NCBI RefSeq assembly: GCF_963924675.1
Contig: NC_089221.1
Coordinates: forward strand, 10,351,851 to 10,415,850
Direction of reading: 5' to 3'
Length of the DNA: 64,000 nucleotides
DNA from: Phocoena phocoena
Lineage: Eukaryota > Chordata > Mammalia > Artiodactyla > Phocoenidae
The notes under the pieces are model-generated. The model saw nothing but the letters and a program-made list of their open reading frames with translations. It made no database searches and had not been told where the DNA came from. Shown here in pieces: positions 1-12,345 of the stretch; within the stretch, counting starts at the first letter, position 1, and each line of letters opens with the position of its first letter. The position numbers and the translations under genes are program-made.

Positions 1-121
1 GGATTAACATATACATGCCACTATGTATAAAATAGATAAACAACAAGGACCTACTGTATAGCACAGGGAACTATATACTCAATATCTTGTAATAACCTAT
101 AAGGAAAATGAATCTGAACAA

Positions 122-182
<61 letters not shown>

Positions 183-211
183 GAATCACTGTGCTGTACA
201 CCTGAAACTTA
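1..211 (+). mobile_element. L1 3'-end fragment
   Basis: The segment matches the cetartiodactyl L1 3' UTR: a tract with 'ctactgtatagcacaggga', then 'gctgtacacctgaaactta'. The same end sequence recurs at 19099-19210 and 22615-22732. It is cut by the window edge. A TA microsatellite has grown inside it, at the place where other copies have only a short 'tatatgtatatgtata'. Noncoding remnant. Confidence 0.8.
124..177. repeat. (TA)n microsatellite
   Basis: About 27 uninterrupted TA dinucleotides inside an L1 3' end. The small ORFs on both strands here (poly Tyr-Ile) are products of the repeat. Likely length-polymorphic. Confidence 0.97.
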
Positions 212-735
212 CACCAGATCAGGGCAGGGATGCAGAGAGAAATCCAAGATGGCAGACTACATTGGAAACTTTTCACACCTGAAGGCATAAGGGTAAAACC
301 TCCCTGTGAGATAGGAAGGGGGCCCTATTGTAGTTGCTCTTTACAACTGGGCTATTTCTTCTCAAAGATGAGTGATTTTTGCATCATTGTCTAGTTTCCA
401 AAGTGGCTCATGTTCAATGAGAGTCCATTTTTTTTTTACTCTGAATCTTGTTCCCTAGAAAGAAGTGTAATTAAATTTGCTCACTGTTTATGTCCATTTA
501 TTCATGAATTCTGATAGTAATTATACTTGATAATACAGATTGCATTCTATTTCCAAATGTGTATGTTTCATCATTTTCACTTTTATTTTTCAGTTTTTTC
601 TTATGATGAAAAAGTCTTAGTTTCTGATCTGATAAATCATTGCTCCCTCAGGAAAAATGTTCTTTTAAAAAATATACTTTTTCCTAATGCGGCTAGAAGA
701 AAAAAATCCTCACTTCAGATCTCCTGGTTAAATAG

Positions 736-738
<3 letters not shown>
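211..738. other. AT-rich unique DNA, nothing recognised
   Basis: No repeat family, exon-like pattern or RNA gene was recognised between the L1 end and the GT repeat. The open frame at 527-793 runs into the GT microsatellite and is not credible. Confidence 0.5.

Positions 739-772
<34 letters not shown>
739..772. repeat. (GT)n microsatellite
   Basis: About 17 GT repeats, ending in 'gcgtc'. The stretch 773-1660 that follows is AT-rich and shows no recognised element. Confidence 0.97.
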
Positions 773-774
<2 letters not shown>

Positions 775-1660
775 CTTATTTATTTATTTTTAAAAAATAA
801 CTGGCTGTCTATAGCTTTTCAACTTTAATAAATGGAATTAAAAGAAAGTTGCAGCATCAGGGTTTGCTCCTCCACTCATTTCTTCATGAGCTGCTCAGAA
901 TTTTGACATCATAGTCAATAAATACTGCTGTCAAGGAATTAAAAAAATGCACATTTAATTTTATTTCAGAAAGTGTCATTGCACAAGCATGTTGCCTTAT
1001 CTCATATTTTGAAGGTATTCTGTGCTTCATCATTTTATTCATATTCTTGGAAAGCAGTACTGCTAAAGACATTTTTGGCAGGAAATCACTGAGTCAAAAT
1101 TTTTGTAGAAAGATATCGCATCATTTACTTTATGAACTTTGGTTTCCAAAAGTTCAGTATCATTTTGGATTTCTATGAAAATCATGCAGACACTTCTGTG
1201 ACTTCCAAGTACCCTTTAAATTAATGAGTATATTAATATATCCATTTAATTTTCAAAACTGGATGATAAACTGAAGTAATTAGCCAATGTCAGTTTCCCT
1301 TAGCCATCTCTTCCTCTCTTGGTTCTCATTTCACAAGTCTTAATATAGAGGCTTTTGCTAACCAAATGCTCTCATGTTCCCTCGTGGCCTGTTTCTTCTT
1401 CCTTCTTCCCTGCCCCCAAGATAAACCCATATTTTCATGGACTTTTAAATTATAAAGTGGGACTAAAAAGAATCAAGGTGTGTTCATTTTTTGGGCAGTT
1501 CCAGAGTCATATCTCTTGGAACCTAGAAAGATTATTTCCTCCATGGATTTAATATAATAAATAATTACTTTAGATAAGTAGTGTCTGTGTCTAATTAAAA
1601 CCAGAAAATGCATTGTTTATTGGTAATAGAGTATTGCTGTTCTTTTGGTTTTCTTTCTTT

Positions 1661-1721
1661 CCCTTCCTTCCTTCCTTCCTTCCTTCCTTCCTTCCTTCCT
1701 TCCTTCCTTCCTTCCTTCCTC
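1661..1721. repeat. (TTCC)n microsatellite
   Basis: A nearly pure CCTT/TTCC tetranucleotide run on the plus strand, followed by 'tcctcctgcc'. 1722-2030 is unique AT-rich sequence with nothing recognised. Confidence 0.95.
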
Positions 1722-2030
1722 CTCCTGCCTTCCACTCTCTCTGTTTTATTTTGATCTTGGTTGATTGACTATAGTTTAGGTAATGCCACGAGAAGTATAT
1801 AGGTAATAAGAGGGTCTTGCTCTAGGAAATATGTTAAAATTATAGAACTATACACTGAAATATGTCCAGATCACCAAAGAATATGTTGAAATGAAGATTC
1901 TGATTTTGTGGCTTTGAAGTAGGGCTGAAAGGTCTGCATTTCTGGTAAGTTCCTAGTTAATGCTGCTGGTCATCACTCTTAGTAGAAAGGCCACAGGGGA
2001 CGCGGAGTAAGATTGGATATCCTGTAGGGC

Positions 2031-2455
2031 AGAGGTTCTTAATCATTTTTAAAAATTTGTGTCATGGGTTCTTTTGAGAGGTTTATGAAGCCTATGGACC
2101 TTTCTCAAAATAATGTAATAAAGTTCATAAAATAAATAAGATGACAAAAGGAGCAATTATAAATACCAGCATCAAACTATTATAAAACAGTTTGCTCGAT
2201 GGTAATATATGTGCTTCATTATTAACACATTAAATATCAAGGCCTAACCTTAGGTCTGATAACTTCTACAATTTCAAAATAGTGATATTTTGAGATGTTT
2301 GAAGTCCATAGTAGGATATGACAATATCTGTGATTTCTTTCTGTGACAGACACAAGTACTATTGATACCACTGTGGTTTGTTGCACAAGTTCATACTGGA
2401 AGGAAAAGGCATATTTTAGTTAATGGTTAATGAAAATAAATGTGTTAATTTCTTT
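2031..2455. mobile_element. Old nonautonomous DNA-transposon-like repeat
   Basis: The segment begins 'cagaggttcttaa', a terminus typical of mammalian hAT-type elements. It continues with a degraded form of a widely dispersed repeat ('agcctatggacctttctca', 'tatatgtgcttcattatta'). I am fairly confident that it is an ancient interspersed repeat and less sure of its class. No coding potential. 2456-2877 shows nothing recognised. Confidence 0.5.
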
Positions 2456-2877
2456 TGAGCAAGTGCTCCAAGTTCCTTTGCCACAGTGAAATTTCATGAC
2501 TTGTAACCAACACAAACATCTGATTCTCTTTGTATAATAATTTATAAATTACTCAATTCAGAAGGCAAAGTTCAACCTATTTACATCACTTCATCAATGG
2601 TCCTTTACTCCTGCTGTTCTATATTTTCATAATTCATTTCTGTACATTTTGATTGAATATATGACTGTATAACTTCTTAAACGTAAGTGTCACACTTGGA
2701 ATATCACAGTATGAAGGCATTAGGACACACATGACATTTTAAAAAGTTTGGGGGCAATTCATGTTTAAAAGAACTATTTATAAAACACTAACCATATGTT
2801 TATATAAGTTGTAATTGCTGGAGGGTATATAATTAATAACAATAAAATCAATACTAATAAATGACTGGCAATCTATA

Positions 2878-3035
2878 GCTTACCTTCTCACATGATCTCA
2901 TTTGATTCTCTAAACCATGCTGGAGTGTAGGAAGGTCAGGATCACTGACCTCATCTTATAAATGAGAAAATTCAAATTTGCACATTTGGTAATTCATTCT
3001 CACATGTAGTTGTGAAGTCAGGGCTTACATCCAGG
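2878..3035 (-). mobile_element. MIR-type SINE remnant
   Basis: Reads as a reverse-complement MIR core: 'catgatctcatttgattct', then 'cctcatcttataaatgaga', then a decayed 'ggtaattc..cacatgtagt' segment. Strongly diverged, as expected for a repeat older than the placental radiation. Confidence 0.6.
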
Positions 3036-3260
3036 ACATTTTTATACACCTATTTATTTAACACCTATTCTTTGCTAGTCACAGTAATGAAAGACACATA
3101 TAAAAGGGTTCTTGCCTTCTGTGGACCCTGTCCTGGTGGAGTAGAGACAGAAATTGGAATCATTATTGCATGTGTTGATACATTTATTAGGTGCTGGGCC
3201 CTAACCCAGCTTGCTGGAGCAAGTGGAGGTGTCAGGCAATGGCTCTTTAAATCATCTAGA
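3036..3260. repeat. Dispersed repeat of unassigned class, copy 1
   Basis: Contains 'ttgctagtcacagtaatga' and 'ccctgtcctggtggagtag', a degraded form of the common mammalian repeat with 'ccaggcactgtgctagg' and 'ccctgccctcatggag' motifs. Related copies lie at 15425-15660, 53040-53560 and 59965-60075. The 85-codon frame across it is accidental. Confidence 0.4.
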
Positions 3261-5034
3261 ACAGGGTAGCGTTTGGGGAATTAACTTTATAGTTAATTTA
3301 AGAAAATCATTCTATCTAGGCTTGACTAAGTCTGTGCCATCTTTCAAACTCCTTGTGTGAATCTTCTTCATCCTGGAATAAAAATCTCTTTAGCAACAGC
3401 TGAGCAAAATGTCCTAGAATAAGAATCAGGCTGAGCTTTGGGGACTCCAAATCACTCCTTCTTTTATGCAAAGAATGGGGCAATCTGAGAAATTAGCTTT
3501 CTATTTATTTGGGCTTTCTTTAATGTCATTCAATAACATTTTGTAATCTCCAAAATGTTCTCTGGCATCTTTGATTAAATTTATCCCTAGTCTCCCTTTC
3601 TTTGTTATTGTTAAATATAATATATACTGTTGCTTTTTTTAATCAGTAGGGGAATTTCTTTGATTCTATTTTCTACAACAGTTTTTAAAATGTTCATTGT
3701 GTTTTATTTTTCATTATAAAAGGACTACAAAAGGATTTCTGCTCAGCAATTTCCGGTGTGAAAAAATAATGGAGTAATGTTTAAAATTCTGAGGGGAAGA
3801 AAGTGAGACCCTGTATTTTAGCCAGCCAAGACAAAATAAAGATGGAAATTTTAATTTTTATCCAAGTCAAGGTGTTAATCAAATATAATCAAATATAATG
3901 TATGCACTAAACAGAGGCTTTGAAACATGAAACTCAGACTAACAATGGACCCTCCATGGCACAATGAACAGATAGGAGCCGAAAAAAGAAAAGAAAGCAA
4001 CATTAACTGCAATAACAAAAAATTCTATTGATCATAACACCCACCAATTAAAAATTATTTTTAAAAAAATTTAGAGTCAATAAAACATGGCGGGGGCATC
4101 ACTAAATTTATTTAAATACACAAATTAAACAAGTATGAAAGTGATGGTTTCAGAAGAGAATTTAAATGTGGTAAACCTTGACAGTGATTTCATTGTACAC
4201 AGCTGTATGTCCCACGATTTTTATACAGTACACTCCTGTTTAAACCAGCCCAGTTATTTATAGGCATATTGATAAATCATTCCAAAGACAAGTCCAATGT
4301 ATTTAATCTTTTATTTGTTTAGTTCCAACAATACTGCTAATCTGGGTTAAGTTTTATTTACAACTTAAAGACAAAGTAGAAATCTATTTTAAACTTATAT
4401 CTTATGCTAGCTAAAATAATATGCAGTGAGCAAATATCCTTGTGTAAAACATTCTAATAAATCAATGCAAACAAAATCTACCCAAAATAATAAACAAAAA
4501 CTAGAAGTTTGCATGATTATAAAGGATGACTGGGTTACAATCAGTATTTTATAATCACCATACAAGATCCTCTCCTTTTTCCTTCTGTTGAAATGTATAC
4601 TGTTAGTATTTTTCATTGATCTGTTAGGCTTATCAGCAGTATGAATGTAAAATAACATGAAAGGAAAATGAAATGATATTTCCTTAAAATGGGTAATATC
4701 ATCTTTTCATGATTTAAAGTTTGGACATCATTTAAAAGTTCTAAATTCTTTCACTTGACTTTGGTTCATTCATCTGCAAAAAGACAATTTATCTCGGTTC
4801 AATGAATGATAATTCTAAAATGGGCAATTTAATAAATGAAAAGATAAGGAAGACCCACTCTGGGTCTAAAAATTCAGCAGCGATAATATACTTTTTATTC
4901 TAGTTTCTAAGAAATTGGCATATCTTCAAATTGCCCTTGAAAAATTTATACAGCATTAAGCACTTTTTATTTATTCCTAAAAGAGATTTTAAATTGAAAG
5001 TAACTCTGATGTCACAAGTAGATTTTACTATTTT
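3261..5034. other. AT-rich intergenic DNA, nothing recognised
   Basis: About 1.8 kb of AT-rich sequence with no repeat family I can name. Only a short direct repeat (two copies of 'aatcaaatat' near 3877-3898) stands out. The frame on the minus strand at 4407-4658 has no recognisable protein features. Confidence 0.45.
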
Positions 5035-5515
5035 TTAAAAATGTTATCTCAATTGGCATATACTACACATACTATATATTCAGCCTTTTAAATGTACACT
5101 TTGGTGTTTTTTTAGTATATTCACAGACTTGTGTAATGATCACTACTCTCTGATTTCACAACATTCTTAACACCTAAAAAGAATTCATATTCATTAGCAG
5201 TCACTCTCCATTTTCCACTATCCCCCATTCCTCAGGACCTCTGATCTATATTCTCTTGGAAGATTTGCCTTCTCTGGACATTTCGTACAAAAGCAGGCAT
5301 ACGACGTGGTCTTGTGTGACTGGCTTCATTCACATAACAGTGTCGTTCAGGGCCACTCATGTTGTAGCATGTATTAATACCTTATTCTTTTCATTGCTAA
5401 ATAATAATCCAATGTGTGGATATACTACATTTTGTTTAACAATTTATCAGTTGAGAGACATTTGGATTCTTCCATTTTTGGCTATTATGAATAATGCTGC
5501 TATGAAAAATTGATA
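5035..5515 (-). mobile_element. Old L1 3' region
   Basis: The plus strand reads as antisense L1 3' UTR and ORF2 tail: 'ggcatatactacacatacta', 'tggcttcattcacataac', and at the end 'ggctattatgaataatgct'. The last phrase antisense-encodes the conserved tail of L1 ORF2. No frame survives. It abuts the MaLR LTR that follows. Confidence 0.7.
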
Positions 5516-5519
5516 GATT

Positions 5520-6035
5520 TCAAAATTAGCCACAAATTCTTCTCATCCCATTAGCCCTGCTCTGTCTGCAATGGACTTTTCCAATCCTCCCATTAAGATA
5601 TAGGGAGGATATATTCACTTCCCACCCTCTTGACTCTGGGCTGGTATTGTGACTTGCTCTGATTGACATAATTCAGTGGACATGAATTTGGGGGTTTGAA
5701 ATGGAGTACCTAAGAGATACCTTCTTGCCCTCATGCTGCCCTGTGACCACTAGTTGAAGAAGTTTACAGTAGCCTCTTACATGTGAAAGATGATGTGTAG
5801 AGATAGAGGTCCAGCTGATAGTACCAATGGGCAGATTTGTGAGTGATGCTCTCTTAAACCAGCATATCTGACTGAATCCAGATGTGATTCAGGAGAAACC
5901 AACAGAAGGTCTGTTCAGCTGAGTCCTTACATTCACAGAGTTTCCTCTCCAAAGAACTGTAAGCTAACACATGACTGTTCTTTTAAACCACTATTTTTTG
6001 GGAAGATTTATTATAGAATAATGGATAACTCATAC
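5520..6035 (+). mobile_element. ERVL-MaLR LTR, MLT1-like (solo)
   Basis: Long terminal repeat of an ancient endogenous retrovirus-like MaLR element. Diagnostic 3' features are visible in degraded form: 'agaactgtaagctaacaca', then 'tcttttaaaccactattttt', then 'aataatggataactcatac'. Centrally, 'ctgccctgtgaccactag' and 'gagaaaccaacagaaggtc' match the usual MLT1 layout. No internal retroviral coding region is present, so it is a solo LTR. Confidence 0.65.
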
Positions 6036-6534
6036 ATGCTTTTAACCAGGTTACTAACTGGTGATATCCTAATTCTATCAGTACTTTACTTATCATCTTG
6101 AATACTTCTACAGTAAGGAACTTTCCCACATCAACTGTTCAGTTACCTTAAGGTACAGTTCATATAGGAAAGGAAAAACACATGGAAAAACAAATTCCTT
6201 TCCGTTACCTATCAGTTCTGAAATTAACTGGTTGGTTTCTTAGTACACTTTAAAGATACCCAATGCATTTTTCCCCATCATTATGAACCCATGGATTTAA
6301 ATATATTAAATGCATCTGTACTTCAAGAGATATTCTAACTTTTTATTAGTTAAAGTTGTAGATGGTATCTTGTAGCTCTTGAGTTCCACTTTCCCAACCA
6401 ATTTTTTAGCAACAGAAATTGACTTCAAAGATCCACTAACGCCAAACTTTCTCTGATCTGATAACAAGGAACTTAACGAACAAGTTGGCAGATTTAAAAT
6501 AATTTGTTTGTGGGCCTAGACATGCCTGAATATT

Positions 6535-6725
6535 AATTTCAGAAAAGCTTAGCTACCTTCTACTTGTGTGATCTACAGCAAGTCTTGGTTTTTCTGAGCC
6601 TCACTGCACTCACCTTTAAATAGGAATCATTATACCCAGTAAAATATTTATAAAAATTGTTAGACCTCATGTAGAAAAGTTCCTCTTGAGGTTTCTGGTC
6701 CATAGTAGGCACTCAGAAAACCTTA
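6535..6725 (+). mobile_element. MIR-type SINE remnant
   Basis: Sense MIR core: 'acttgtgtgatctacagcaag' region, then 'ctgagcctcactgcactcac', then 'tccatagtaggcactcagaa', in the expected order. Highly diverged. 6036-6534 upstream is AT-rich with nothing recognised. Confidence 0.6.
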
Positions 6726-8422
6726 AGTCCTTTATTTTTTATCTTCTTTTCTACCCTCTTCCGTGTGGTAGAAATTGCCACAGTTCCTTTATGGTATGAC
6801 TAGTCGATTTGACCAACATTCAAATATCCTTCCATGGGAAAACAGGTGTGGTGTGCATTAATTTCTCTTTAATTTCTGACATGTCATAATCGTATCAAAC
6901 TCTTTGTAATTGAATATGTTCCTAATAAACAGTTTAGTGTGGGGTACATGAATTAAAAAAAAATGTATGCTAAAAGCATATTTGAATGATATATTTAGCT
7001 GCCCAATTTACTCTATTAATTAAACATTCTTGAGTACAGTCATTACATTTTTGATCTAATTATCAAGCTTAAAGAAGTTAAAAGAACTGTTGCTCCCTTT
7101 CACCTTCTTCCCTTGCCCACAAATGATGCCCTTTCAGTAATCTTGAGGGTCATACCACACAGAGACAAATGTAGGAGAGAACACAGAGGTCAAAGCACTC
7201 ATTTCCCTGCTCAGTTTTAGAGCTGGCCTCAATTTCAAAATGAAAGAAGTTGAAAATACTGGTTTAAATGAGACCTCATGAGTATCTTTGGGTTTTTATT
7301 ATCTCTGATTTGATATTAATGCTCTAAATTTTCATTAGGAAAAGAGAAAACACTCTGGTTCTTTCCTGGTTCCCCAAAGTTCCCTTAGATCTTTTAGATC
7401 CAGTTAACATATTAGACATTTAGAAATTAACCTGGGAAAATTCTCTTTGGATTAGCAGCTGAGAATACCATCAAATCCCTTTGTGATCAAACAGAGAGAT
7501 TCTGAAAAAGGCTGGAGAAAGAGCAAGGATATTGGCCAAACATGTGAGCCAGTGCAAGACTGAATTTGACACAGACAGGATTTGCAAGATGCATCTAATG
7601 TGGGATCAATACCAGCCAGTCTCCTCCACCAGCTCTTGGGTTTTTAGCTTCTCATTTTTGTAGAGTGTCCTTCTATCCTTCTAGTTTCCTCTCTTAACAT
7701 TTCTCTTTTTACGGGGTAATGTCAGTACCTTTCTATCCCATAAATGCTTTATGCTTTTCCCATTTTGCTATCTGCATGAGAATAAACCACTGAGTTGAAA
7801 AATTTGGATTTTAAAAATATATGCCCTGTTGAGACTTTGAAAACTGGTTTGTAAATTCCCTCATCCTCATAGAGTCACAGATTCTCCTCTTTCTCTGTTT
7901 TTATGTTTGTTTGTTTCTTTGTTGTTTTTGTTACAACCCATGCAAACAAGTAGAATGGATTCATAGAAGCTATTATATTACATTGCACAAAAGACTGATA
8001 GACAATAAACAAATATTTTTGTATGATTAAAACTAACATGTTTACTACATGTTAATATGCCTAAGTGAATTTATTTATTGCTATAATTTGTTTTATGCAT
8101 TTTCAAGTATTTTAACATACGTACATGTTACAATCAAAGACTTAACCAGCTAATATGCTGTAGTTGGGAAAAAGATAAAGATTTGTGCTTTGAATTATAT
8201 CCATAAGCAAGTCATAATATGAAATATGCTTCAATTTCACTCCCTATCTTTAAATTTCATAACATAAAGCCAAACTCAGTCAATTCTTTTATTTATAACA
8301 TTTTATTAAGGTTTAATTTAAACTAGTTTCATTTATACTGGGGATTAAATTGTAAATAGTTTTCTACTTTATTCCTTTAGATATTTTACCTTAAACTATA
8401 TGCCATCTCTTTGATCTCCTCA
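6726..8422. other. Unique AT-rich DNA, no gene
   Basis: No repeat family or coding region recognised over about 1.7 kb. The part at about 7960-8260 is very AT-rich, with several ATTA/TTAAT homeodomain-like cores. These are too common to count as evidence by themselves. Confidence 0.4.
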
Positions 8423-8435
8423 AGAGGGCCTGTTG

Positions 8436-8735
8436 ACTTGAGGACACCGGGAGGGGGAAGGGTAAGCTGGAACCAAGTGAGAGAGTGGCATGGACTTGTA
8501 TATACTACCAAATGTAAAATAGATAATTAATGGGAAGCAGCCACATAGCACAGGGAGATCAGCTCGGTGCTTTGTGACCACCTAGAGGGATGGGGTAGGG
8601 AGAGTGGGAGGGAGATGCAAGAGGGAAGAGATATGGGGATATATGTATATGTATAGCTGATTCACTTTTTTATAAAGCAGAAACTAACGCACCATTGTAA
8701 AGCAATTATATTCCAATAAAGATGTTAAAAAAAAA
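8436..8735 (+). mobile_element. 5'-truncated L1 (3' UTR only) with TSD
   Basis: A 300-bp L1 3' end: 'gggagggggaagggtaagc' purine tract, 'cacatagcacagggagatc', and the terminal 'attatattccaataaagat' followed by an A tail. It is flanked by 'agagggcctgttg' (8423-8435) and 'agagggcttgttg' (8736-8748), a 13-bp TSD with one mismatch. Noncoding. Confidence 0.9.
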
Positions 8736-8748
8736 AGAGGGCTTGTTG

Positions 8749-10469
8749 TTAGGTGAATTTTTATTATAGTAATAATAACAACTAATGTCTCAATTTCCTC
8801 ATTGCACAAAAGATACTTTGTGAAGCTTAACTGAGACATAACATTTGATATAAAAAACAAAGGATAAGTAACAGCTAGGATTATTTATGTATTTTCCACA
8901 AGGAAATGTAATATACAGTTATGCATTTATTATTTATCTTTAGTAAAAGAAAGAGATGCTAATTAATGTTGACTTTCTTTTTCTACAGTAAAAGAGATGC
9001 TTTTGAGCTAGATCAAGAAAAATGAGGAGGTGGCTCATTGCAAGGATTCCAGAGTCATCTGAGTTATAGAGGTCAAGAAAGTAAGGAGAGTATTGCTGGG
9101 GCTGAGACCTGGGATCTCTGGGCTTAAGGTAACTTTCTCTTATCATAAGACACTGATGATTTCTTTCAATTGTGCTTTTGTATGATGGTCTTTGCAGGTC
9201 CATGCCATTTTTGTTGCTGTTGTTATGCCCAGATTTATCTGATGCTCTAACAGTGTAGAGGCATCTCTCTGACTCTGGGAAAAGTTGAACGCAGAAGAGC
9301 TTGCAAAGGCAGGACTCCAGGCAGCTCATAGATAAGTAGTTTTTACCCCCATATCTTTTACTCATGACTTTCCCCTTTCTCTGTGCATCTGCAACTTTTT
9401 GTCTGTTTCTTCTTACCAGTTGTGTCTGGATATTTACATTCTACCCACTTTCCTGTGCCCTTTGCTCCATGAAGGCTGTCCCAATCTCAGAGCTCCATGA
9501 CATAGTTTCTCAAGTCCTCACCCTCAAATTGTCTTGTTGGGTGGGTCCAGAGTCTCAAGGTAGAGAATATAATGATCTCAGGTTAACTTTGTGAAACATG
9601 TCTCCTATCAATGAACGACAATACTTCTGCCCAATAGACTCACAGCATCTTGGTGCGTCACAGAGTACTAACCACAGGCCACTGTGTGGAGGTATTCCCA
9701 AAACACGCATAGGGATACATTCAAAAAAGGACATGAGAAGGGTAAGGAATGATTGGTAAGCCTGGTAGAAAAAGTATGGATCCCACTTTCCAAGAGAAGT
9801 AATCATGCTCTCTTGGATAAATTCTTAAAAAATACTAAGACATAAAAATCATTTGAAATTACATAAAATAAATAAAATAGAGTTAAATATCAGTGGGCAG
9901 ATTTGCTTAACTTACAATCCAAGTCTTCACCAAAGAACACAACCTGGAAATATCTCTGTTTAGCATTATCAGAGGGTGATTTGAGAGACTTTGTATTTAT
10001 GGATGACTCTGGAAGACCAAGCTGACTCTTTTCTATCTCAGATTTCATCATTAATTAAGTCAAATCACCTGAGCACTGTATCCAGGGACCATTTGGTTTT
10101 GAAAGCTTGCAGAGTTGCAGCTGCATTGGGGCAGTTTCCCACTGACTCATGAAGAGCTGCTGCAGGAAATGGCACTATGTAAGGAAGTGCATCATCCCCC
10201 TCCACATGGCCTATGTGGGACCAGCTGTGATGATGTTTATTACAGATAATATCTGGGGGAAGTTTTGCTGCTGGAAACTGACATTTTCTCTTCAATGAAA
10301 ATGAGAATTAAAAACATAAAACCACAGCTTTCTTAATGAAAGAAGGAAACGAAGTCAGGAAACTCCCAACCAAAATGTGGACTTTTCTCTGGTTTTCATT
10401 CCTTCACCCTTCCCACCTCCCCTCCCTCCACTTCACAAATACCAGACATCAGGTGCCTACCCTCATAAA
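8749..10469. other. Unique DNA, no gene recognised
   Basis: No interspersed repeat was identified. The 141-codon minus-strand frame at 8940-9365 and the shorter frames at 9364-9806 have no signal peptide, domain or known family pattern that I can see, and no splice context supports them. The part at 10080-10290 is less AT-rich and looks non-repetitive, so it could be a conserved noncoding segment. Confidence 0.4.
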
Positions 10470-10520
10470 AAAAGAAAAAAAAGAAAAAAAAAAAAAAAGA
10501 AAGGGAAAAAAGGAAAATAA
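10470..10520. repeat. A-rich low-complexity tract
   Basis: An interrupted poly(A)/(AAAAG) run. The body of a recognisable retroposon upstream is not evident, so it is listed as simple sequence. Confidence 0.85.
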
Positions 10521-10989
10521 AAGTATACCTCTAAGTAGAGATATACATAGTTTCAGTGATCCTACAACTTTGCAACTGTCTCCCTGTCAGTCTGGGATTT
10601 GACAAAGCCCATCCAGTTGCCACAAGTTTCTAAGCAGCATTTGACCCTTTCGTTCATGTATGTGACTTCATAATCCAGACAAATAATGAGACACCTGAGC
10701 AAAATTTACCATATGTGAGATCTACATAAAAACAACCTCATTTAAAAAAACTTGACACTTCCCATTTGTATTAAAGTCTCTCCCCTTCAGTAGAGCAGAG
10801 GCCACAGGCTGCCGTTTCATGCCCTGAACCCAGCCCTACTTGGAGGTGACTGATCTGCTCCAATGAGCAGTGCTTTCCTCAGGCATTCATCTCGTCAACA
10901 TCTGTAAGTCTGGAAATGGAGAGAACATTTGTTTCTCTCTTCCATATGGCAGGGAAAAAAAAATGCAGGCTTGATGAGGAAGGAGATTC

Positions 10990-11915
10990 AGTAAACAGAG
11001 CTGAGATGAGCTGAGTTGAGAGGAAGAAAATCAGAAGGGATTCCAGAGCTGTTTCCAGTCCCTTCCAGAGGCAGGGTTGCCTCCCTCCTGCTGAGTCCTG
11101 GAGCCCCTCTGCCTTCTCTTAGGGTGCTCCCTTGTGTCCCCTTCAGGGGTGCTGGTGAGGCCAGCTCCAGCGGGAGGGCTGAGATCAATATATACCTCCT
11201 CGCTTCGATTCTCAATTGGATTATAATTAGATTCAACCGCAGGCATACACACACAAAAGGTAGGTTTATTATTTTAAAATGATCCGAATCTAGCACGTTA
11301 TTATGTACCTAGCAGCTTCTCTCTCTCTCTTAATATAAAATACATAATTCTGTAAGTTAAGAATTAGCATTTTCATTCTTATGGCCTCTGTTTCTGTCCA
11401 CACTCTGAGGGTCTCATAAATCATTAACTCTATCCCTGAAGCCTGGAGCCCGGGCAACACGAAATAGTTCTTTTGCATCCTCACATGATTTGCAGCCTTG
11501 ATCCCACATAGCCGCTCCACTTGAGTCCCACAGGGACCTATTCTACACCTGACACTCCGACCTGCCGCCAGTTTCCGCAGCTGGGCTCCTTCTGCCCTTA
11601 CGGCTTCTAGTTGTCTACTGGACCTGCCGCGGGGCATCAGCCCCCTCCTCCTGTATCCACTCTCTCTGTCAATCAGGTTTCCCTCCGGTCAGAGCCCCAT
11701 TGCCAGATCTGGATCGATACCCCACACCACAGGGTTTAGCTCTGAATCTTCCCGATCGCAGCCACAGCCCCTGGCTCTCGTCCTCCCCCAGCCGGCTGCC
11801 AGCTTCCTCTCAGCCCCACCATCAGAGCCCAGGGAACCTTCTCTTACTTAGAACTGACTCAGCAAAGCCAACAGGGCTCTGCATGCAAGACATTTGCGAA
11901 GATCAAACTGAATAA
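10990..11915. other. GC-richer non-repetitive block, possible regulatory DNA
   Basis: This is the only sizeable non-repeat segment that is clearly richer in G+C and CpG than its surroundings. Near 11190-11240 it carries a homeodomain-like cluster ('ggattataattag', that is TAATTA next to a GGATTA core). Near 11470 it has an octamer-like 'ttttgcat'. Several short frames on both strands (71 to 115 codons) overlap each other here; none resembles a known protein and none is supported by splice context. I infer a candidate enhancer or promoter-like element, not a gene. Confidence 0.3.
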
Positions 11916-12002
11916 GTTACTCGAACTGAATGTATTTATTTTAGAAAGCGTGACGTGTGACATTGCCATATATTGTGATACCAGTTTTAAAAATGCATGC
12001 TT

Positions 12003-12207
12003 GGGCTTCCCTGGTGGTGCAGTGGTTGAGAGTCCGCCTGCCGATGCAGGGGACACGGGTTCGTGCCCCCGTCCGGGAAGATCCTACATGCCGCGGAGTG
12101 GCTGCACCCGTGAGCCATGGCCGCTGAACGTGTGCGCCCGGAGCCTGTGCTCCACAGCGGGAGAGGCCACAACAGTGAGAGGCCCAGATACCGCAAAAAA
12201 AAAAAAA
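12003..12207 (+). mobile_element. CHR-type SINE (short form)
   Basis: tRNA-derived SINE. The head carries a pol III A box ('tggtgcagtggttgagag') and B box ('gggttcgtgcccc'). The body ends 'agtgagaggccc' followed by about 13 A. The TSD core 'tgcatgct' lies at 11994-12001 and 12209-12216. It is the same subfamily as the copy at 21912-22113. It is mobilised in trans by L1-type machinery and has no protein product. Confidence 0.93.
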
Positions 12208-12345
12208 TTGCATGCTAGAATGTACGAATCAATTTTCCAGTAAAATTTAGCCTGGAGAGGGATGGTTAAGCATAAGTAATGGGCCAGTTTAGAGGAGAAA
12301 ATATTAAACATTTTGCCAAAGGAAGAAAGAAATATGAATATTCTT

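Noticed and set aside
5520..6035. An endogenous retrovirus with coding capacity
   Set aside because: Only an LTR-like sequence is present; no gag, pol or env frames flank it. The same holds for the LTRs at 49600, 51780, 57569 and 58255.
8940..9365. A 141-codon minus-strand frame
   Set aside because: No domain, signal peptide or recognisable family; low-complexity end; length is compatible with chance in 64 kb.
11016..11637. Overlapping frames on both strands in the GC-richer block
   Set aside because: Several frames compete on both strands and none resembles a protein; composition explains them.
12003..12075. tRNA gene, from A-box and B-box-like motifs
   Set aside because: This is the tRNA-derived head of a CHR SINE, with poly(A) tail and TSDs; no cloverleaf-forming mature tRNA.
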